Made by a program: the position numbers and the translations under genes. From Tropicimonas sediminicola (GTDB taxonomy: Bacteria > Pseudomonadota > Alphaproteobacteria > Rhodobacterales > Rhodobacteraceae): a DNA stretch of 64,000 nt. Below the pieces are notes generated by a model. It ran no database searches, was not told where the DNA came from, and worked only from the letters and a program-made list of their open reading frames with translations. Below, one piece after another: positions 28,904 to 38,213 of the stretch (position 1 is the stretch's first letter; every line of letters starts with the position of its first letter). The DNA lies in NCBI RefSeq assembly GCF_900188335.1, contig NZ_FZOY01000003.1:62001-126000 (forward strand), given 5' to 3'.

Positions 28904-30718
28904 CTACAAGGGCGCGGTTGTCGCGTCCAGCCACTGTGCCGCGTCATTATCGAGCAGGGGCCGGATACGCCGCAACGTCTCGGCGTGATAGGCGTCGAGC
29001 CAGCCGCGCTCCACCTCGCCGAGCAACGCCACATCGATCAGCCGCCGGTCGATCGGCACCCAGGTCAGCGTCTCGAAGGCCAGCATCTCGCGCCCGGCGT
29101 CGCCGCCGGGCAGGGCGGGGGCCTCGGTGATGTGGACCAGGTTCTCGATCCGGATGCCGAACGCCCCCTCGCGGTAGTAGCCGGGCTCGTTCGACAGGAC
29201 CATGCCGGGCTCCAGCACCACGTCTGTCTGCCGCGAGATCCGCTGCGGCCCCTCGTGCACCGACAGGTAGGCGCCGACGCCGTGCCCGGTGCCGTGGTCG
29301 TAATCCTGCCCGGCCCGCCACAGCGGTGCCCGCGCCAGCGCATCGAGGTCCCGCCCGGTCAGCCCCACCGGCCAGCGCTGCGCCGAGACCGCGATCATCC
29401 CCTGCAGGACCCGCGTGAAACAGGCCTTCTGTTCGGCGGTCACGGGGCCTGTGGCGATGGTGCGGGTGATGTCTGTGGTGCCGTCGGCATATTGCCCGCC
29501 CGAATCCACCAGCAGGATCTCCCCCGGCGTGACCGGCCGGTTGCTCGCGTCGCTCACCCGGTAATGCACGATTGCCCCGTTCGGCCCGCTGCCGGCGATG
29601 GTCTCGAAGCTGATGTCGCGCAGCATCGGATCGCGCCGGCGCTCCTGCTCCAGTCGCTTCACCACGTCGATCTCGGTCAGCCTGCCCGTCGGCGCCTCGG
29701 CGTCGAGCCAGCACAGGAACCGGCACATCGCCGCCCCGTCGCGCAGATGCGCCGCCCGCATCCCCGCGATCTCGGCCGGGTTCTTGCGCGCCTTCGGCAG
29801 CACGCAGGGATCGCTCCCCAGCACCACCTCGGTCTCGCCGAGCTGCGCCTTGAGCCAGACCGAGGCGCTGCTCCGGTCGAGCCGCACCGGTCCCTCCAGA
29901 GCCGCCAGCGCCTCCGGCAGCGCCGCCTCTGGGCGGCACTCGACCGCCTCGCCCAGGTGCGCCCGCACCTCGTCCGTGAGCTTGGCAGGATCGCAGAACA
30001 GCGCCACCCGCCCGTCGTCATGCAGGATCGCCACCGCATGGGGCACCGGGTTGCGGACGATGTCGCTGCCCCGGATGTTCAGCAGCCAGGCCACCGAATC
30101 CGGCAGCGAGATCACCGCCGCCCGCTCGCCCTTGCGCTCCAGCTGCTCCGCCAGCCGCGCCCGCTTCGCGTCATGCGCCTCGCCGGCCTGCTCCAGCGGA
30201 TGCACCGAGATCGGCCCCACCGGCGGGGCCGGCTGGTCCTCCCAGATCGCGTCGACCGGGTTCTCCACCGCCACCAGCTCGATGCCCTGCGGCGCTCCCT
30301 TGCGGGCCAGCGCCTCGACCGCCTCGACCGTGTGCAGCCGCGGATCGAAGCCGATCCGCCCGCCCTCCGGCATCTGCTCGACCAGCCAGTCGCCGAGCTG
30401 AACCTTCGGCCAGCCGACCGGCGTGAAATGCTCCAGGTCGACCTGCGCGCGCACCTGCACCGTGTAGCGCCCGTCGATGAATACGCCGGCGACCGAAGGC
30501 AGCACGGCGCAGAAGCCCGCCGAGCCGGTGAAACCGGTCAGCCAGGCCAGCCGCTCGTCATGCGGCGCCACGTATTCGCCCTGAAAGGCATCCGCCCGCG
30601 GCACCAGGAACCCGTCGAGCCCGATCTCCGCCAGCTTCGCCCGCAACGCCGCCAGCCGCGCCGGCCCGTCCTCCGGACGCGTCGTCACCGCGAATTCCTG
30701 AAACCCCGGCTGATCCAT
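28904..30718 (-). CDS. Aminopeptidase P family protein (M24B Xaa-Pro peptidase)
   Basis: Metalloprotease of 604 residues removing N-terminal residues before proline. It has the three-domain eukaryote-like XPNPEP plan: two creatinase-like N domains and a pita-bread catalytic domain. Metal ligands are visible: the first Asp in LVDSGGQYADGTTDITRT plus the second Asp a few residues later, His in GTGHGVGAYLSVHEGP, and Glu in NEPGYY and GIRIENLVHI. MDQPGF (30718) is preferred over an ATG six codons earlier. The cobT gene ends 87 bases upstream with repeat copy D in between. Confidence 0.94.
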   Translation of the reverse strand: MDQPGFQEFAVTTRPEDGPARLAALRAKLAEIGLDGFLVPRADAFQGEYVAPHDERLAWLTGFTGSAGFCAVLPSVAGVFIDGRYTVQVRAQVDLEHFTPVGWPKVQLGDWLVEQMPEGGRIGFDPRLHTVEAVEALARKGAPQGIELVAVENPVDAIWEDQPAPPVGPISVHPLEQAGEAHDAKRARLAEQLERKGERAAVISLPDSVAWLLNIRGSDIVRNPVPHAVAILHDDGRVALFCDPAKLTDEVRAHLGEAVECRPEAALPEALAALEGPVRLDRSSASVWLKAQLGETEVVLGSDPCVLPKARKNPAEIAGMRAAHLRDGAAMCRFLCWLDAEAPTGRLTEIDVVKRLEQERRRDPMLRDISFETIAGSGPNGAIVHYRVSDASNRPVTPGEILLVDSGGQYADGTTDITRTIATGPVTAEQKACFTRVLQGMIAVSAQRWPVGLTGRDLDALARAPLWRAGQDYDHGTGHGVGAYLSVHEGPQRISRQTDVVLEPGMVLSNEPGYYREGAFGIRIENLVHITEAPALPGGDAGREMLAFETLTWVPIDRRLIDVALLGEVERGWLDAYHAETLRRIRPLLDNDAAQWLDATTAPL

Positions 30719-30735
30719 TCCGGCCCCCGTCCTCA

Positions 30736-30795
30736 TCTGTCCAATAAAATCCCCGCCGGAGGCACGCGCCGCAGGCGCGCCCCGCCGCCGGGTCC
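30736..30795 (-). repeat. Composite intergenic repeat, copy D (minus orientation, degenerate tail)
   Basis: Between cobT and the aminopeptidase gene. On the minus strand: GGCGCGCC-TGCG-GCGCG hairpin, TGCCTCCGGCGGGGATTTTA, then TTGGACAGATGAGG. Layout matches copies A-C, but the tail has drifted. Confidence 0.6.
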
Positions 30796-30805
30796 AATCC
30801 TGCCG

Positions 30806-32677
30806 TCAGCCGGCCTTCCTCATGCCGAGAAACCGCGCCCGCGCCCGCGGGTCGTTGTCGAACAAGGCCGCCAGCTGCTCGGTCATCGCGCCGGCCAGCT
30901 GCTCGACATCGGTGATCGTCACTGCCCGGTCGTAATAGCGCGTCACGTCGTGGCCGATGCCGATGGCGATCAGCTCGACCTGCCGCCGCCGCTCGATCAT
31001 CGCGATCACATCCCGCAGGTGCTTCTCCAGGTAGTTCGCCGGGTTCACCGACAGCGTGCTGTCGTCCACCGGCGCCCCGTCCGAGATCACCATCAGGATC
31101 TTGCGCGCCTCGGGCCGCCCCACCATCCGCTTGTGCGCCCATTCCAGCGCCTCGCCGTCGATGTTCTCCTTGAGCAGCCCTTCCTTCATCATCAGCCCGA
31201 GATTGTCGCGCGAGCGCCGCCAGGGCGCGTCCGCCGACTTGTAGATGATATGGCGCAGGTCGTTGAGCCGGCCGGGGATCTGCATCCGGCCCTCCTTGAG
31301 CCAGCGCTCCCGGCTCTGCCCGCCCTTCCACAGCCGGGTGGTGAAGCCGAGGATCTCCACCTTGACCGAGCACCGCTCCAGCGTCCGCGCCAGCACGTCG
31401 GCGCAGATCGCGGCGATCGAGATCGGCCGGCCGCGCATGGAGCCCGAATTGTCCAGCAGCAGCGTCACCACCGTGTCGCGGAACTCGGTGTCCTTCTCGA
31501 CCTTGAACGAGAGCGGCGTCGTCGGGTTGGCCACCACGCGGGCCAGCCGCCCGGCGTCCAGGATGCCTTCCTCCAGGTCGAACTCCCAGCTCCGGTTCTG
31601 CTGCGCCTGCAGCCGGCGCTGCAGCTTGTTGGCCAGCCGGCTCACCGCGCCCTTCAGCGGCTCGAGCTGCTGGTCGAGATAGGCCCGCAGCCGCTCCAGC
31701 TCCGCCGGCTCCGCCAGTTCGGTCGCCTCGATGATCTCGTCGAACTCGGTGGTAAAGACCTTGTAGCCCGGGTCCGCCTCCGAGACCGGCGCCGGGGCAG
31801 GGGGCTCCAGCGGCGCCTCGCCCTCGGGCAGCTCGGTCTCCTCACCCATGTCCGATTCCGCCGAATCGTCCATCGAGACCTGCGCCTCCGACGGATCGTC
31901 GGTGGTCTCCTGGTCCTCCTCGGGCTGGCTCTCCTCGTCCTGGCGGCCTTCCTCGTCCTCCTGACCGGTGCTCTCCGGCTCGTCGGGATCCTGCTCGGCC
32001 TCCTCGGAGCTCTCCTCCTCGTCGACCTCGTCGGGGTCCTCGCCCAGCTGGTCGCCGTAGCCCAGATCCTCGATCACCTGGCGCGCGAACTTGGCAAAGG
32101 CCGCCTGGTCGTCGAGGCAGGACTCGAGGTCCGGCAGCGTCTCCGAGGCCGAGCCCTCCAGGTGGTCGCGCCACAGGTCGAGCACGTTCTGCGCCGCCTC
32201 CGGCAGCTCCCGGCCCGTGGCCAGCGCCCGGATCATGTAGCCCGCCGCCACCGCCAGCGGCGCCTCGCTCGGGTTGCTGATCTGGCCATAGCCGCGCCGC
32301 ACCGCCTCGTGGTTGATCTTGGCGTCGATGTTGCCGGCCGTGCCCGGCATGGTCCGCGCCCCGAGCGCCTCGCAGCGCGCCGTCTCCATCGCCTCGTAAA
32401 GGTCGAGCGCCATCTGGCCCGAGGGCAGGTAGCGCTGGTGGACGCCGGGATCGTGATACTTGCGCCGCAGCGCAAAGGCATCCGCCGTGCCGCGCGCCAG
32501 CAGCACCTCCTCCTTTGTCAGCCGCCGGCTCACCTGCGGCAGCCGCACCTGGTCGGCGGTCATGCCCGGCGGATCGACGGTGAACACGACGCCCAGGTCG
32601 GGGTCGTCGGCGATCACCCGGGTCGCCTCGCTCAGCGCCTTCTTGAAGGGATCGGCAGGGTTGTCTTGCTGGGCCAT
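30806..32677 (-). CDS. cobT: CobT, aerobic cobaltochelatase subunit
   Basis: Subunit of the ATP-dependent CobNST chelatase that inserts cobalt into hydrogenobyrinic acid a,c-diamide in aerobic B12 synthesis. 623 residues: an N-terminal helical region, a highly acidic linker (about residues 210-305, long runs of Glu/Asp), and a C-terminal von Willebrand A domain with the MIDAS motif DNSGSMRG and ISDGAP. The ATG at 32677 ([15 protein letters not shown]) is the natural start; a longer frame upstream runs into the cytochrome promoter. Partner CobS is encoded about 3 kb away on the same strand. Confidence 0.95.
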   Translation of the reverse strand: MAQQDNPADPFKKALSEATRVIADDPDLGVVFTVDPPGMTADQVRLPQVSRRLTKEEVLLARGTADAFALRRKYHDPGVHQRYLPSGQMALDLYEAMETARCEALGARTMPGTAGNIDAKINHEAVRRGYGQISNPSEAPLAVAAGYMIRALATGRELPEAAQNVLDLWRDHLEGSASETLPDLESCLDDQAAFAKFARQVIEDLGYGDQLGEDPDEVDEEESSEEAEQDPDEPESTGQEDEEGRQDEESQPEEDQETTDDPSEAQVSMDDSAESDMGEETELPEGEAPLEPPAPAPVSEADPGYKVFTTEFDEIIEATELAEPAELERLRAYLDQQLEPLKGAVSRLANKLQRRLQAQQNRSWEFDLEEGILDAGRLARVVANPTTPLSFKVEKDTEFRDTVVTLLLDNSGSMRGRPISIAAICADVLARTLERCSVKVEILGFTTRLWKGGQSRERWLKEGRMQIPGRLNDLRHIIYKSADAPWRRSRDNLGLMMKEGLLKENIDGEALEWAHKRMVGRPEARKILMVISDGAPVDDSTLSVNPANYLEKHLRDVIAMIERRRQVELIAIGIGHDVTRYYDRAVTITDVEQLAGAMTEQLAALFDNDPRARARFLGMRKAG

Positions 32678-32858
32678 GGCTCCCCCGGGGGCATCTGGAT
32701 CAATCCCCGGCAACCTAGGATGGATTTCGCCCGGGTGCCATGCACGGCGTGAAAAAATCACCGGCCCCGGATCGGGGGGCGCATTGACCGGCATCAAGGC
32801 GGCACGCGGGCAATTGACGTAAGGGAATTTATGGGATGCAAAACAGGGAGGGGAAACG

Positions 32859-33173
32859 ATGAAACGCATTATCCTGACAACGATCCTGGCACTCTGGGCC
32901 GGGGCCGGACTTGCGCAGAGCGCCGGCGACGCGGAGGCGGGCAAACTTCTTGCCGATCAATATTGCGCCCGCTGCCATGACGTGAGCGCCGACGGGGCCT
33001 TCAAGCAGATGCCGCCGAGCTTCAAGGCGATCTCCGCCTACTGGGGAGAGGACCAGATCTGGAGCCGGATCATGTTCCCGGTCCACACCAGCATGCCCGC
33101 GATGTGGGACTTCATGATGCCCGAGAACGTCAGCCACGTGACGGCCTACATCCTGTCGCTCGAAGAGATGTGA
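32859..33173 (+). CDS. Small class I cytochrome c
   Basis: Periplasmic single-haem cytochrome of 104 residues. The signal peptide [19 protein letters not shown] is cleaved before QS. The haem motif CARCH is at residues 36-40, followed by a Met-rich stretch ([11 protein letters not shown]) that supplies the sixth ligand, and a closing helix [22 protein letters not shown] lies before the ATG. It is divergent from cobT with 181 bases between starts, and convergent with the CYTH-CHAD gene. Redox partner unknown. Confidence 0.92.
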   Translation: MKRIILTTILALWAGAGLAQSAGDAEAGKLLADQYCARCHDVSADGAFKQMPPSFKAISAYWGEDQIWSRIMFPVHTSMPAMWDFMMPENVSHVTAYILSLEEM

Positions 33174-33201
33174 TCGTGGGAGCCCGGACGGTGTGAACGT
33201 G

Positions 33202-33234
33202 ACGCGCTGCCGGCCGGAGAGACCGGCGGCGCGT
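33202..33234. terminator. Bidirectional hairpin between cytochrome c and CYTH-CHAD genes
   Basis: Twelve-base stem ACGCGCTGCCGG / CCGGCGGCGCGT (one G-T pair) with a nine-base loop, midway between convergent stops. No long T-run on either strand. Confidence 0.55.
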
Positions 33235-33323
33235 TCGACCGGCCTCGGCCCGAAATCAACAGGGCCTTGCCTGTCTCACCACGAACGGGACTGACCGGCT
33301 GACCCGGCCCCCGCGTGCGGCGC

Positions 33324-34874
33324 TCACTCCCAGAACGGGCCTTTGCCCTTGAGGTCCTGCCACAGTTCCTTTGCGTGGGTCCAGGACAGCTCCGCATGGG
33401 CGCCCCGGTTGCCGAGGATCCAGCCCACCGCCCGCTGCGCCGCAAGGTTCCGCGCGCCGGGGCTGTCGATCCCGCAGAGCATCTCCTCGGCCATCGCGAG
33501 GTCGTTCAGCTCGCCAAAGACGGTCTGCAACCGCTTCATTCGCTTGACGAATTCGGTCACAGCCTTCTGCTTGTAGAGCGGCCCCATGAACTCCACCGAA
33601 TAGCGCAGCTTCTTGAGCTCCTTGCGCAGTTCGTGCCGCTCCTCGATGGTCAGGTGGTCGATCCCGTGGGCATGTTTGCGGACCGATTTCCACCGCTTGC
33701 CAAGCGCCCGCTCGGCAAGCTCGCCAACCGGGGCCGCCAGCCGCGCGGTCTGCTCGATGTCGCTCGGCACCAGCCAGCCCCGCGCCTCGATGAACCGCGC
33801 CAGCGCGATCTGGAACCCCTGGACTTCGGCGCCCAGGAGATGCCGGCGCAGGGCCTCCCGCGTGGTATCGCGCCGCGCCTCCACCGCCTCGCGCAAGACC
33901 GCGAAGCCGGGCTCGGAGGCATGGTCGCGCTCGCTCGGGTCGATCACGTCGGCAATCACCACGTCGAGGTCGCGCAGCGCCCCCACCGCCGCGCCAAGCG
34001 CCTTGGCCTGCGCGCCGAGCCGCGCCATCTCCGGATGGCCGATCACCGGACGGAACAGGCCCATCGCCGCCCGCAGCCGCCGCAGCCCGATCCGGAGCTG
34101 GTGTGGCCCCTCCGGCGCCGGCGAGTGCAGCACCACGTCGATATTCGTGGTGATCTGTTCGAAACATTCCCGCAGCACGTCCCGCGCCGCGACCTCGGCC
34201 GTCATCTCCGGCGCCAGCGGCACCTCGCGGGCCTTGCGCGGCGCAAGCTTGGGTTCGATCTCGCCGGTTTCCGCCAGCATGTAGCCCCGCGCCGATTTCG
34301 GCAGGGTCGACAGCCGCAGCCCGCCCTCGGGAAACAGCCGCCCCGCCAGATCGTAGAGCGCGCTCACATCGCCCTGCAGCAACTCCAGCTCCGCCTCGCG
34401 GAACGGCGCGCGCCGGTCGCCGGCCAGGATCTCGCCGCAGTCGATCGCCAGTTCCACCCGCGCCCCGCCCTCGGAGCGCAGCACGCAGGACGTCCGCTCC
34501 ATCCGGGTCTCGCAGACCGGCGACAGCTCCGCCCCGTCCACCGCGGCCAGGATCTCCTCGCGGATCTCCGGCACCGTGATGCGGTTGAGGTCCAGAAGGC
34601 CGTCGGGGGCAGGGGCGTCCACCTCCTCGGTGCGCATCAGCCCGCCGGTGATCGCGGCCCGCGCCTTCACGGTCTGGGTCCAGGTCTCGCCCTCCAGCCG
34701 CAGCCGCAACGCCGTGCCCGCCTTGCGCAGCCGGTGATCCGGCGTGTCGTGATAGACCGTCCGCAGGGACTGCCGCCGCAGCGCCGGTCCCCCCTGCCGT
34801 ACATCCTCCAGCCGCGCCCGCAGGCGCGCTTCGCCGGCGTCGTCCAGGACGACCTTCAACTCGATCTCACTCAT
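33324..34874 (-). CDS. CYTH-CHAD domain protein (inorganic triphosphatase-like)
   Basis: 516 residues. The N-terminal CYTH tunnel domain starts with the ExExK signature (EIELK at residues 3-7) and continues with strands bearing RLRLEGETWTQTVKAR and CETRMERTSC. The C-terminal CHAD helical domain has conserved His/Arg/Lys positions (HQLRIGLRRLRAAMGLF, IEERHELRKELKKLRYSVEF). CYTH-CHAD fusions such as YgiF hydrolyse tripolyphosphate, and CHAD binds polyphosphate. No polyphosphate kinase is nearby. Confidence 0.93.
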   Translation of the reverse strand: MSEIELKVVLDDAGEARLRARLEDVRQGGPALRRQSLRTVYHDTPDHRLRKAGTALRLRLEGETWTQTVKARAAITGGLMRTEEVDAPAPDGLLDLNRITVPEIREEILAAVDGAELSPVCETRMERTSCVLRSEGGARVELAIDCGEILAGDRRAPFREAELELLQGDVSALYDLAGRLFPEGGLRLSTLPKSARGYMLAETGEIEPKLAPRKAREVPLAPEMTAEVAARDVLRECFEQITTNIDVVLHSPAPEGPHQLRIGLRRLRAAMGLFRPVIGHPEMARLGAQAKALGAAVGALRDLDVVIADVIDPSERDHASEPGFAVLREAVEARRDTTREALRRHLLGAEVQGFQIALARFIEARGWLVPSDIEQTARLAAPVGELAERALGKRWKSVRKHAHGIDHLTIEERHELRKELKKLRYSVEFMGPLYKQKAVTEFVKRMKRLQTVFGELNDLAMAEEMLCGIDSPGARNLAAQRAVGWILGNRGAHAELSWTHAKELWQDLKGKGPFWE

Positions 34875-34947
34875 GCGCTACAGATAGGCTCTTGCGGGTT
34901 GGAAATGAAGGAAAACCTCATGTCGGGGAACGCCGATGCGCTGCCTG

Positions 34948-35361
34948 TCAGAACAGCGCCAGCCCCCGGCAATAGCCGATCTCCGAGGCCGCCCGCCGCC
35001 GCGACCATTCCGCCAGCTGCCGGTCGGAGTGAAACAGCGCCTGGCTGAGCAGCGCCGAATGCGCCTGCCGCGCCGCCGTCCGCTCCTGCAGAACGTGCCG
35101 CCCGGCGCCCTCCGGCATCGCCGCCTCGAGCAGGTCGATCATCGCCGCGCGCTCCGCCTCCGTCTGGTCCGCCCTCGGGTCGGACACCAGCCACTGGTGC
35201 TGCATCTCCGCCGACAGCCGGCCGACGCAGGAAGCAAAGACCCGCACCATCTCGCCCGCAGGCGCCGCCCCGCGCCCGTCCGCCGCCGAACCGCCCTGCG
35301 GGAGGCCGACGATCATCCCGATGAACAGCGCGGGAAAGACAAGAGTTTTCAAACTGGTCAT
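34948..35361 (-). CDS. Small exported hypothetical protein
   Basis: 137 residues; signal peptide MTSLKTLVFPALFIGMIVGL with likely cleavage after GGSA. The mature helical region contains two Cys residues (ASCVGRLSAEMQHQWL and IGYCRGLALF) that could form one disulfide. No family recognised. The start is set at the ATG before the hydrophobic stretch; a longer frame exists but adds a second, unlikely membrane segment. It precedes the CYTH-CHAD gene by 73 bases on the same strand. Confidence 0.75.
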   Translation of the reverse strand: MTSLKTLVFPALFIGMIVGLPQGGSAADGRGAAPAGEMVRVFASCVGRLSAEMQHQWLVSDPRADQTEAERAAMIDLLEAAMPEGAGRHVLQERTAARQAHSALLSQALFHSDRQLAEWSRRRAASEIGYCRGLALF

Positions 35362-35559
35362 AACAAAAGCATTGCACGCGAAAAAACGCACAACAATAAG
35401 GCAAAATGAAAACAATCCTGCGCGGGACGCCCACGCTACAGGCCGCCCCGCGTCCTCCGCCACCGCGAACGCAAAACGGGCGCCGCCCGCGCCCGATCCG
35501 TCATCTGTTCAGAAATGTCCCGCGGCCCCGGATGTCCTGACGCGCGCGGGCGGGGCGGC

Positions 35560-36546
35560 TCAGCCGAGCGCCGTGCTCACCGCGCTCTCGGGCAGTTCCT
35601 CGTCGAAGCAGCGCTGGTAGAACTCCGCCACCGTCTGCCGCTCCAGCTCGTCGCACTTGTTGAGGAAGGTCAGCCGGAAGGCATAGCCGACCGAGCGGAA
35701 GATCATCGCGTTCTGCGCCCAGTTGATCACCGTCCGGGGGCTCATCACCGTCGACAGCTCGCCGTTCATGAAGGCGGTCCGGGTCAGGTCGGCCACGGTC
35801 ACCATCTGGCTCACCGTCTTGCGGCCCTTCTCGGTGTTGTAGGTCGGCGCCTTGCTCAGGACGATCGCCGTCTCGGCGTCGTGGCTGAGGTAGTTCAGCG
35901 TGGCGACGAGGGACCAACGGTCCATCTGCGCCTGGTTGATCTGCTGGGTGCCGTGGTAGAGGCCGGTCGTGTCGCCCAGGCCCACGGTGTTGGCGGTGGC
36001 GAACATCCGGAACGAGGGATGCGGCGTGATCACCTCGTTCTGGTCCAGCAGCGTGAGCTTGCCGTCATGCTCCAGGACCCGCTGGATCACGAACATCACG
36101 TCGGCGCGGCCGGCGTCGTATTCGTCGAAGACGATCGCCACCGGGTTCCGGAGCGCCCAGGGCAGGATGCCCTCCTGGAATTCCGTCACCTGCTTGCCGT
36201 CGCGCAGCTTGATCGCGTCCTTGCCGATCAGGTCGATCCGGCTGATGTGGCTGTCGAGGTTGACCCGCGCGGTGGGCCAGTTCAGCCGGGCAGCGACCTG
36301 CTCGATATGGGTCGACTTGCCGGTGCCGTGGTAGCCCTGGATCATCACCCGGCGGTTGTGGCTGAAGCCCGCAAGGATCGCCAGCGTGGTGTCGGGGTCG
36401 AACTTGTAGGTCGGGTCGATCTCCGGCACCCGGTCGGCCACATCGGCAAAGCCCTTGACCACCATGTCGGTGTCGATCCCGAACACGTCCCGGACAGAGA
36501 CTTCCTCGGTGGGTTTCGCTTTGGGGTCGACGGTGGTGGCTGCCAT
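35560..36546 (-). CDS. cobS: CobS, aerobic cobaltochelatase AAA+ subunit
   Basis: AAA+ ATPase that forms a ring with CobT and drives cobalt insertion by CobN. 328 residues: N-terminal [19 protein letters not shown], Walker [14 protein letters not shown], Walker [16 protein letters not shown], sensor-1 region [14 protein letters not shown], and [21 protein letters not shown] at the end. The ATG at 36546 is preferred because the protein starts just before the conserved region. CobS normally neighbours cobT; here three genes lie between. Confidence 0.96.
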   Translation of the reverse strand: MAATTVDPKAKPTEEVSVRDVFGIDTDMVVKGFADVADRVPEIDPTYKFDPDTTLAILAGFSHNRRVMIQGYHGTGKSTHIEQVAARLNWPTARVNLDSHISRIDLIGKDAIKLRDGKQVTEFQEGILPWALRNPVAIVFDEYDAGRADVMFVIQRVLEHDGKLTLLDQNEVITPHPSFRMFATANTVGLGDTTGLYHGTQQINQAQMDRWSLVATLNYLSHDAETAIVLSKAPTYNTEKGRKTVSQMVTVADLTRTAFMNGELSTVMSPRTVINWAQNAMIFRSVGYAFRLTFLNKCDELERQTVAEFYQRCFDEELPESAVSTALG

Positions 36547-36675
36547 GATCCTGCTCCTCGCAAACACGTCCGCGCCCGGGCAGCGCGACCGTTGCCCGGG
36601 ATGCACCATATCCGACAGGGGTGCAAGGGTGGCCATGCGATCCCGCGCCGCGTTGCATGGGCCGGGCGGGGCGGG

Positions 36676-36796
36676 CAGCCTTCCGGCGAAATTCACGGGG
36701 CGCGCACCGATGGCAAATCACGCAGGTTTCGACGGCGAAGAGCCGGTCCGGTCCGCATCCCCGGCACCGGTCCGCCGCCGCATCGCCGCGCTGGTC
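36676..36796 (+). repeat. 5' constant block of tandem membrane-protein genes, copy 1
   Basis: It matches 37370-37502 over the leader (starting CAGCCTTCCGGCGA) and the first codons ([17 protein letters not shown]). Over the first 56 coding bases there are five mismatches. Copy 2 carries a 12-base insertion after the SASPA codons. Confidence 0.85.
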
Positions 36797-37261
36797 GCCG
36801 CGGCCGGGCTCGTGATGGCCCTGCCGGTGTTCCAGCTGCTCCTGGAACCGAGCACGAATCCGGATCGCGCACTGCACGCCTGCTTGCCGGTGGCCTGCGC
36901 CCTTGGCTGTTACGCCGCCGGCTGGATCGGCAGCAGCCTTCTGGGGCAACCAGGACGGACCGGGTGGAAGCGCGCCTTCGCCGGGAGCGCCGGGCTGGCT
37001 GTTCTGGGCAGTTCCCTGTCCGGTGGGCTTGCGCTCCTTGCGGTCGGAGCCCTTGAGGGCCCCATCGTTGCGACCGCATTGATGCTGACCGGTGCACTGG
37101 GCGGAACGGTTCTGATGTTTCTCGGCTGGGTCGCCTTTGCCGAAGACGGGTTGAATGTCTACACGGAAGGCGTGGCGTTCCTCGTCCCGTTCGCCGTCCT
37201 CTTCATCCTCACAATCCCCCTCCATCTCCTCGCCCGCCGGGTGCGTCGCCATGCCGAGTGA
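36710..37261 (+). CDS. Small multi-TM membrane protein, paralogue 1 of 4
   Basis: 183 residues, four or five hydrophobic segments, family unknown to me. A soluble N terminus ([20 protein letters not shown]) leads to [18 protein letters not shown]. The motif [14 protein letters not shown], shared in form by the next three genes, lies after the second membrane segment, and the protein ends [15 protein letters not shown] with a basic cytoplasmic tail. N and C termini are almost identical to the next gene while the middle is not. The frame runs open upstream into the cobS start region; the ATG at 36710 is fixed by its match to paralogue 2. Confidence 0.75.
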   Translation: MANHAGFDGEEPVRSASPAPVRRRIAALVAAAGLVMALPVFQLLLEPSTNPDRALHACLPVACALGCYAAGWIGSSLLGQPGRTGWKRAFAGSAGLAVLGSSLSGGLALLAVGALEGPIVATALMLTGALGGTVLMFLGWVAFAEDGLNVYTEGVAFLVPFAVLFILTIPLHLLARRVRRHAE

Positions 37262-37362
37262 CGGCGCCCTCCCGCCCGTCGTCGACGCATCGCAGATGCG
37301 CCTCCTCCCGTTGGGCCGGGCGCGCGCGTGCCGCGCGCGGGGCTCCGATGACGCCGGGCGGG
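37199..37362 (+). repeat. 3' constant block, copy 1 (includes hairpin repeat)
   Basis: 164 bases matching 37878-38041 with seven differences, all A/G transitions. It covers the last codons of paralogue 1, the stop, and an intergenic hairpin unit: CGCATC-GCA-GATGCG, CCTCCTCCCGTTGGGC, and an alternating GC stem. Confidence 0.9.
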
Positions 37363-37369
37363 TTACGCG

Positions 37370-37502
37370 CAGCCTTCCGGCGACATAATCGGAGCGCGGA
37401 TCGATGGCCAATCATGCAGGTTTCGACAGCGAAGAACCGGCCCGGTCCGCATCCCCGGCGCGGGATCCGGCACCGGTCCGCCGACGCATCGCCGGGCTGG
37501 TC
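37370..37502 (+). repeat. 5' constant block, copy 2
   Basis: Counterpart of 36676-36796, including the leader and N-terminal codons of paralogue 2, with a 12-base insertion relative to copy 1 (about 37461-37472). Confidence 0.85.
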
Positions 37503-37940
37503 TCCGTGGCGGCAGTCATTCTGATGTGCCCATCTTTCCTATTCTCACTTCGGCACGAGCCGATGAGCTTTCGGCTGATCTACTGGTGGCCGGGGTGTGC
37601 CGCGCTGGGCGGATACCTCGCTGGTCGCATGTGGACCGCGTCGTTCGGGCATCCGGGTTGGCCCGGGGTCAAAAGGGCCCTGTCCGCCGCGATCCCTGTC
37701 TCGGTCACCGGGGCGCTGATCGGAGGGTTCTTCGCAATTCCGATCTTAGGAACCGCTCTGGGGCCAGCTGTTCTTTTTGGCCAATGGAACATTCTCTTTC
37801 CGGAAGTGCTGCAACAACGAGGCGGTGACGCACTTCTGACACTCTCCCCAAACAGTATCGCTATAGCGCTGATTGCCCTCTTCGTCCTCGCAATCCCCCT
37901 CCATCTCCTCGCCCGCCGGGTGCGTCGCCATGCCGAATGA
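37404..37940 (+). CDS. Small multi-TM membrane protein, paralogue 2 of 4
   Basis: 178 residues. It begins [20 protein letters not shown] and ends [15 protein letters not shown], as in paralogue 1, but its core (37503-37877) shares only scattered residues: YLAGRMWTASFGHPGWPGVKRAL against [23 protein letters not shown]. Hydrophobic segments occur near residues 28-48, 60-80, 92-118 and 152-170. A loop unique to this copy (GQWNILFPEVLQQRGGDALL) lies before the last segment. Function unknown. Confidence 0.75.
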   Translation: MANHAGFDSEEPARSASPARDPAPVRRRIAGLVSVAAVILMCPSFLFSLRHEPMSFRLIYWWPGCAALGGYLAGRMWTASFGHPGWPGVKRALSAAIPVSVTGALIGGFFAIPILGTALGPAVLFGQWNILFPEVLQQRGGDALLTLSPNSIAIALIALFVLAIPLHLLARRVRRHAE

Positions 37941-38041
37941 CGGCGCCCTCCCGCCCGTCGTCGGCGCATCGCAGATGCGCCTCCTCCCGTTGGGCCGGGC
38001 GCGCGCGTGCCGCGCGCGGGGCTCCGGTGACACCGGGCAGG
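37878..38041 (+). repeat. 3' constant block, copy 2 (includes hairpin repeat)
   Basis: About 96% identical to 37199-37362. The hairpin GGCGCATC-GCA-GATGCGCC has an eight-base stem here. The 48-base segment 37948-37995 is also found at 63281-63328 with about one mismatch. Confidence 0.9.
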
Positions 38042-38198
38042 GCACTCACCGGCGTTCGTCCGGTGGCCGGTCTCGTGTCGGCACCATGGTCCGGACCTGT
38101 CGCCCGTTTGTTCCGCCCACAGCGGCACTCCCATTCTCGATGCGCGGGCTGTGCCACATTCATCCCGGGAACGATGCTTCGGAGAAAGTACACCCTAT

Positions 38199-38204
38199 AG
38201 GAGG
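38199..38204 (+). promoter_or_regulatory. Ribosome site deciding the start of paralogue 3
   Basis: AGGAGG nine bases before ATG 38214. An alternative start 21 codons upstream has no such site. Confidence 0.7.
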
Positions 38205-38213
38205 CCGACCCGG

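Noticed and set aside
30719-30805. Repeat copy D as the cobT terminator
   Set aside because: The hairpin is plausible but the following T-run is short and interrupted, so it is listed as a repeat rather than a terminator.
28985-32752. Very long open frame (about 1250 codons) on the + strand across the aminopeptidase and cobT genes
   Set aside because: Antisense shadow caused by high GC at third codon positions; composition is His/Arg/Leu-rich with no domain, and the minus-strand genes are unmistakable.
37941-38213. Small gene between paralogues 2 and 3
   Set aside because: Frames there cover repeat DNA and have no start signal.
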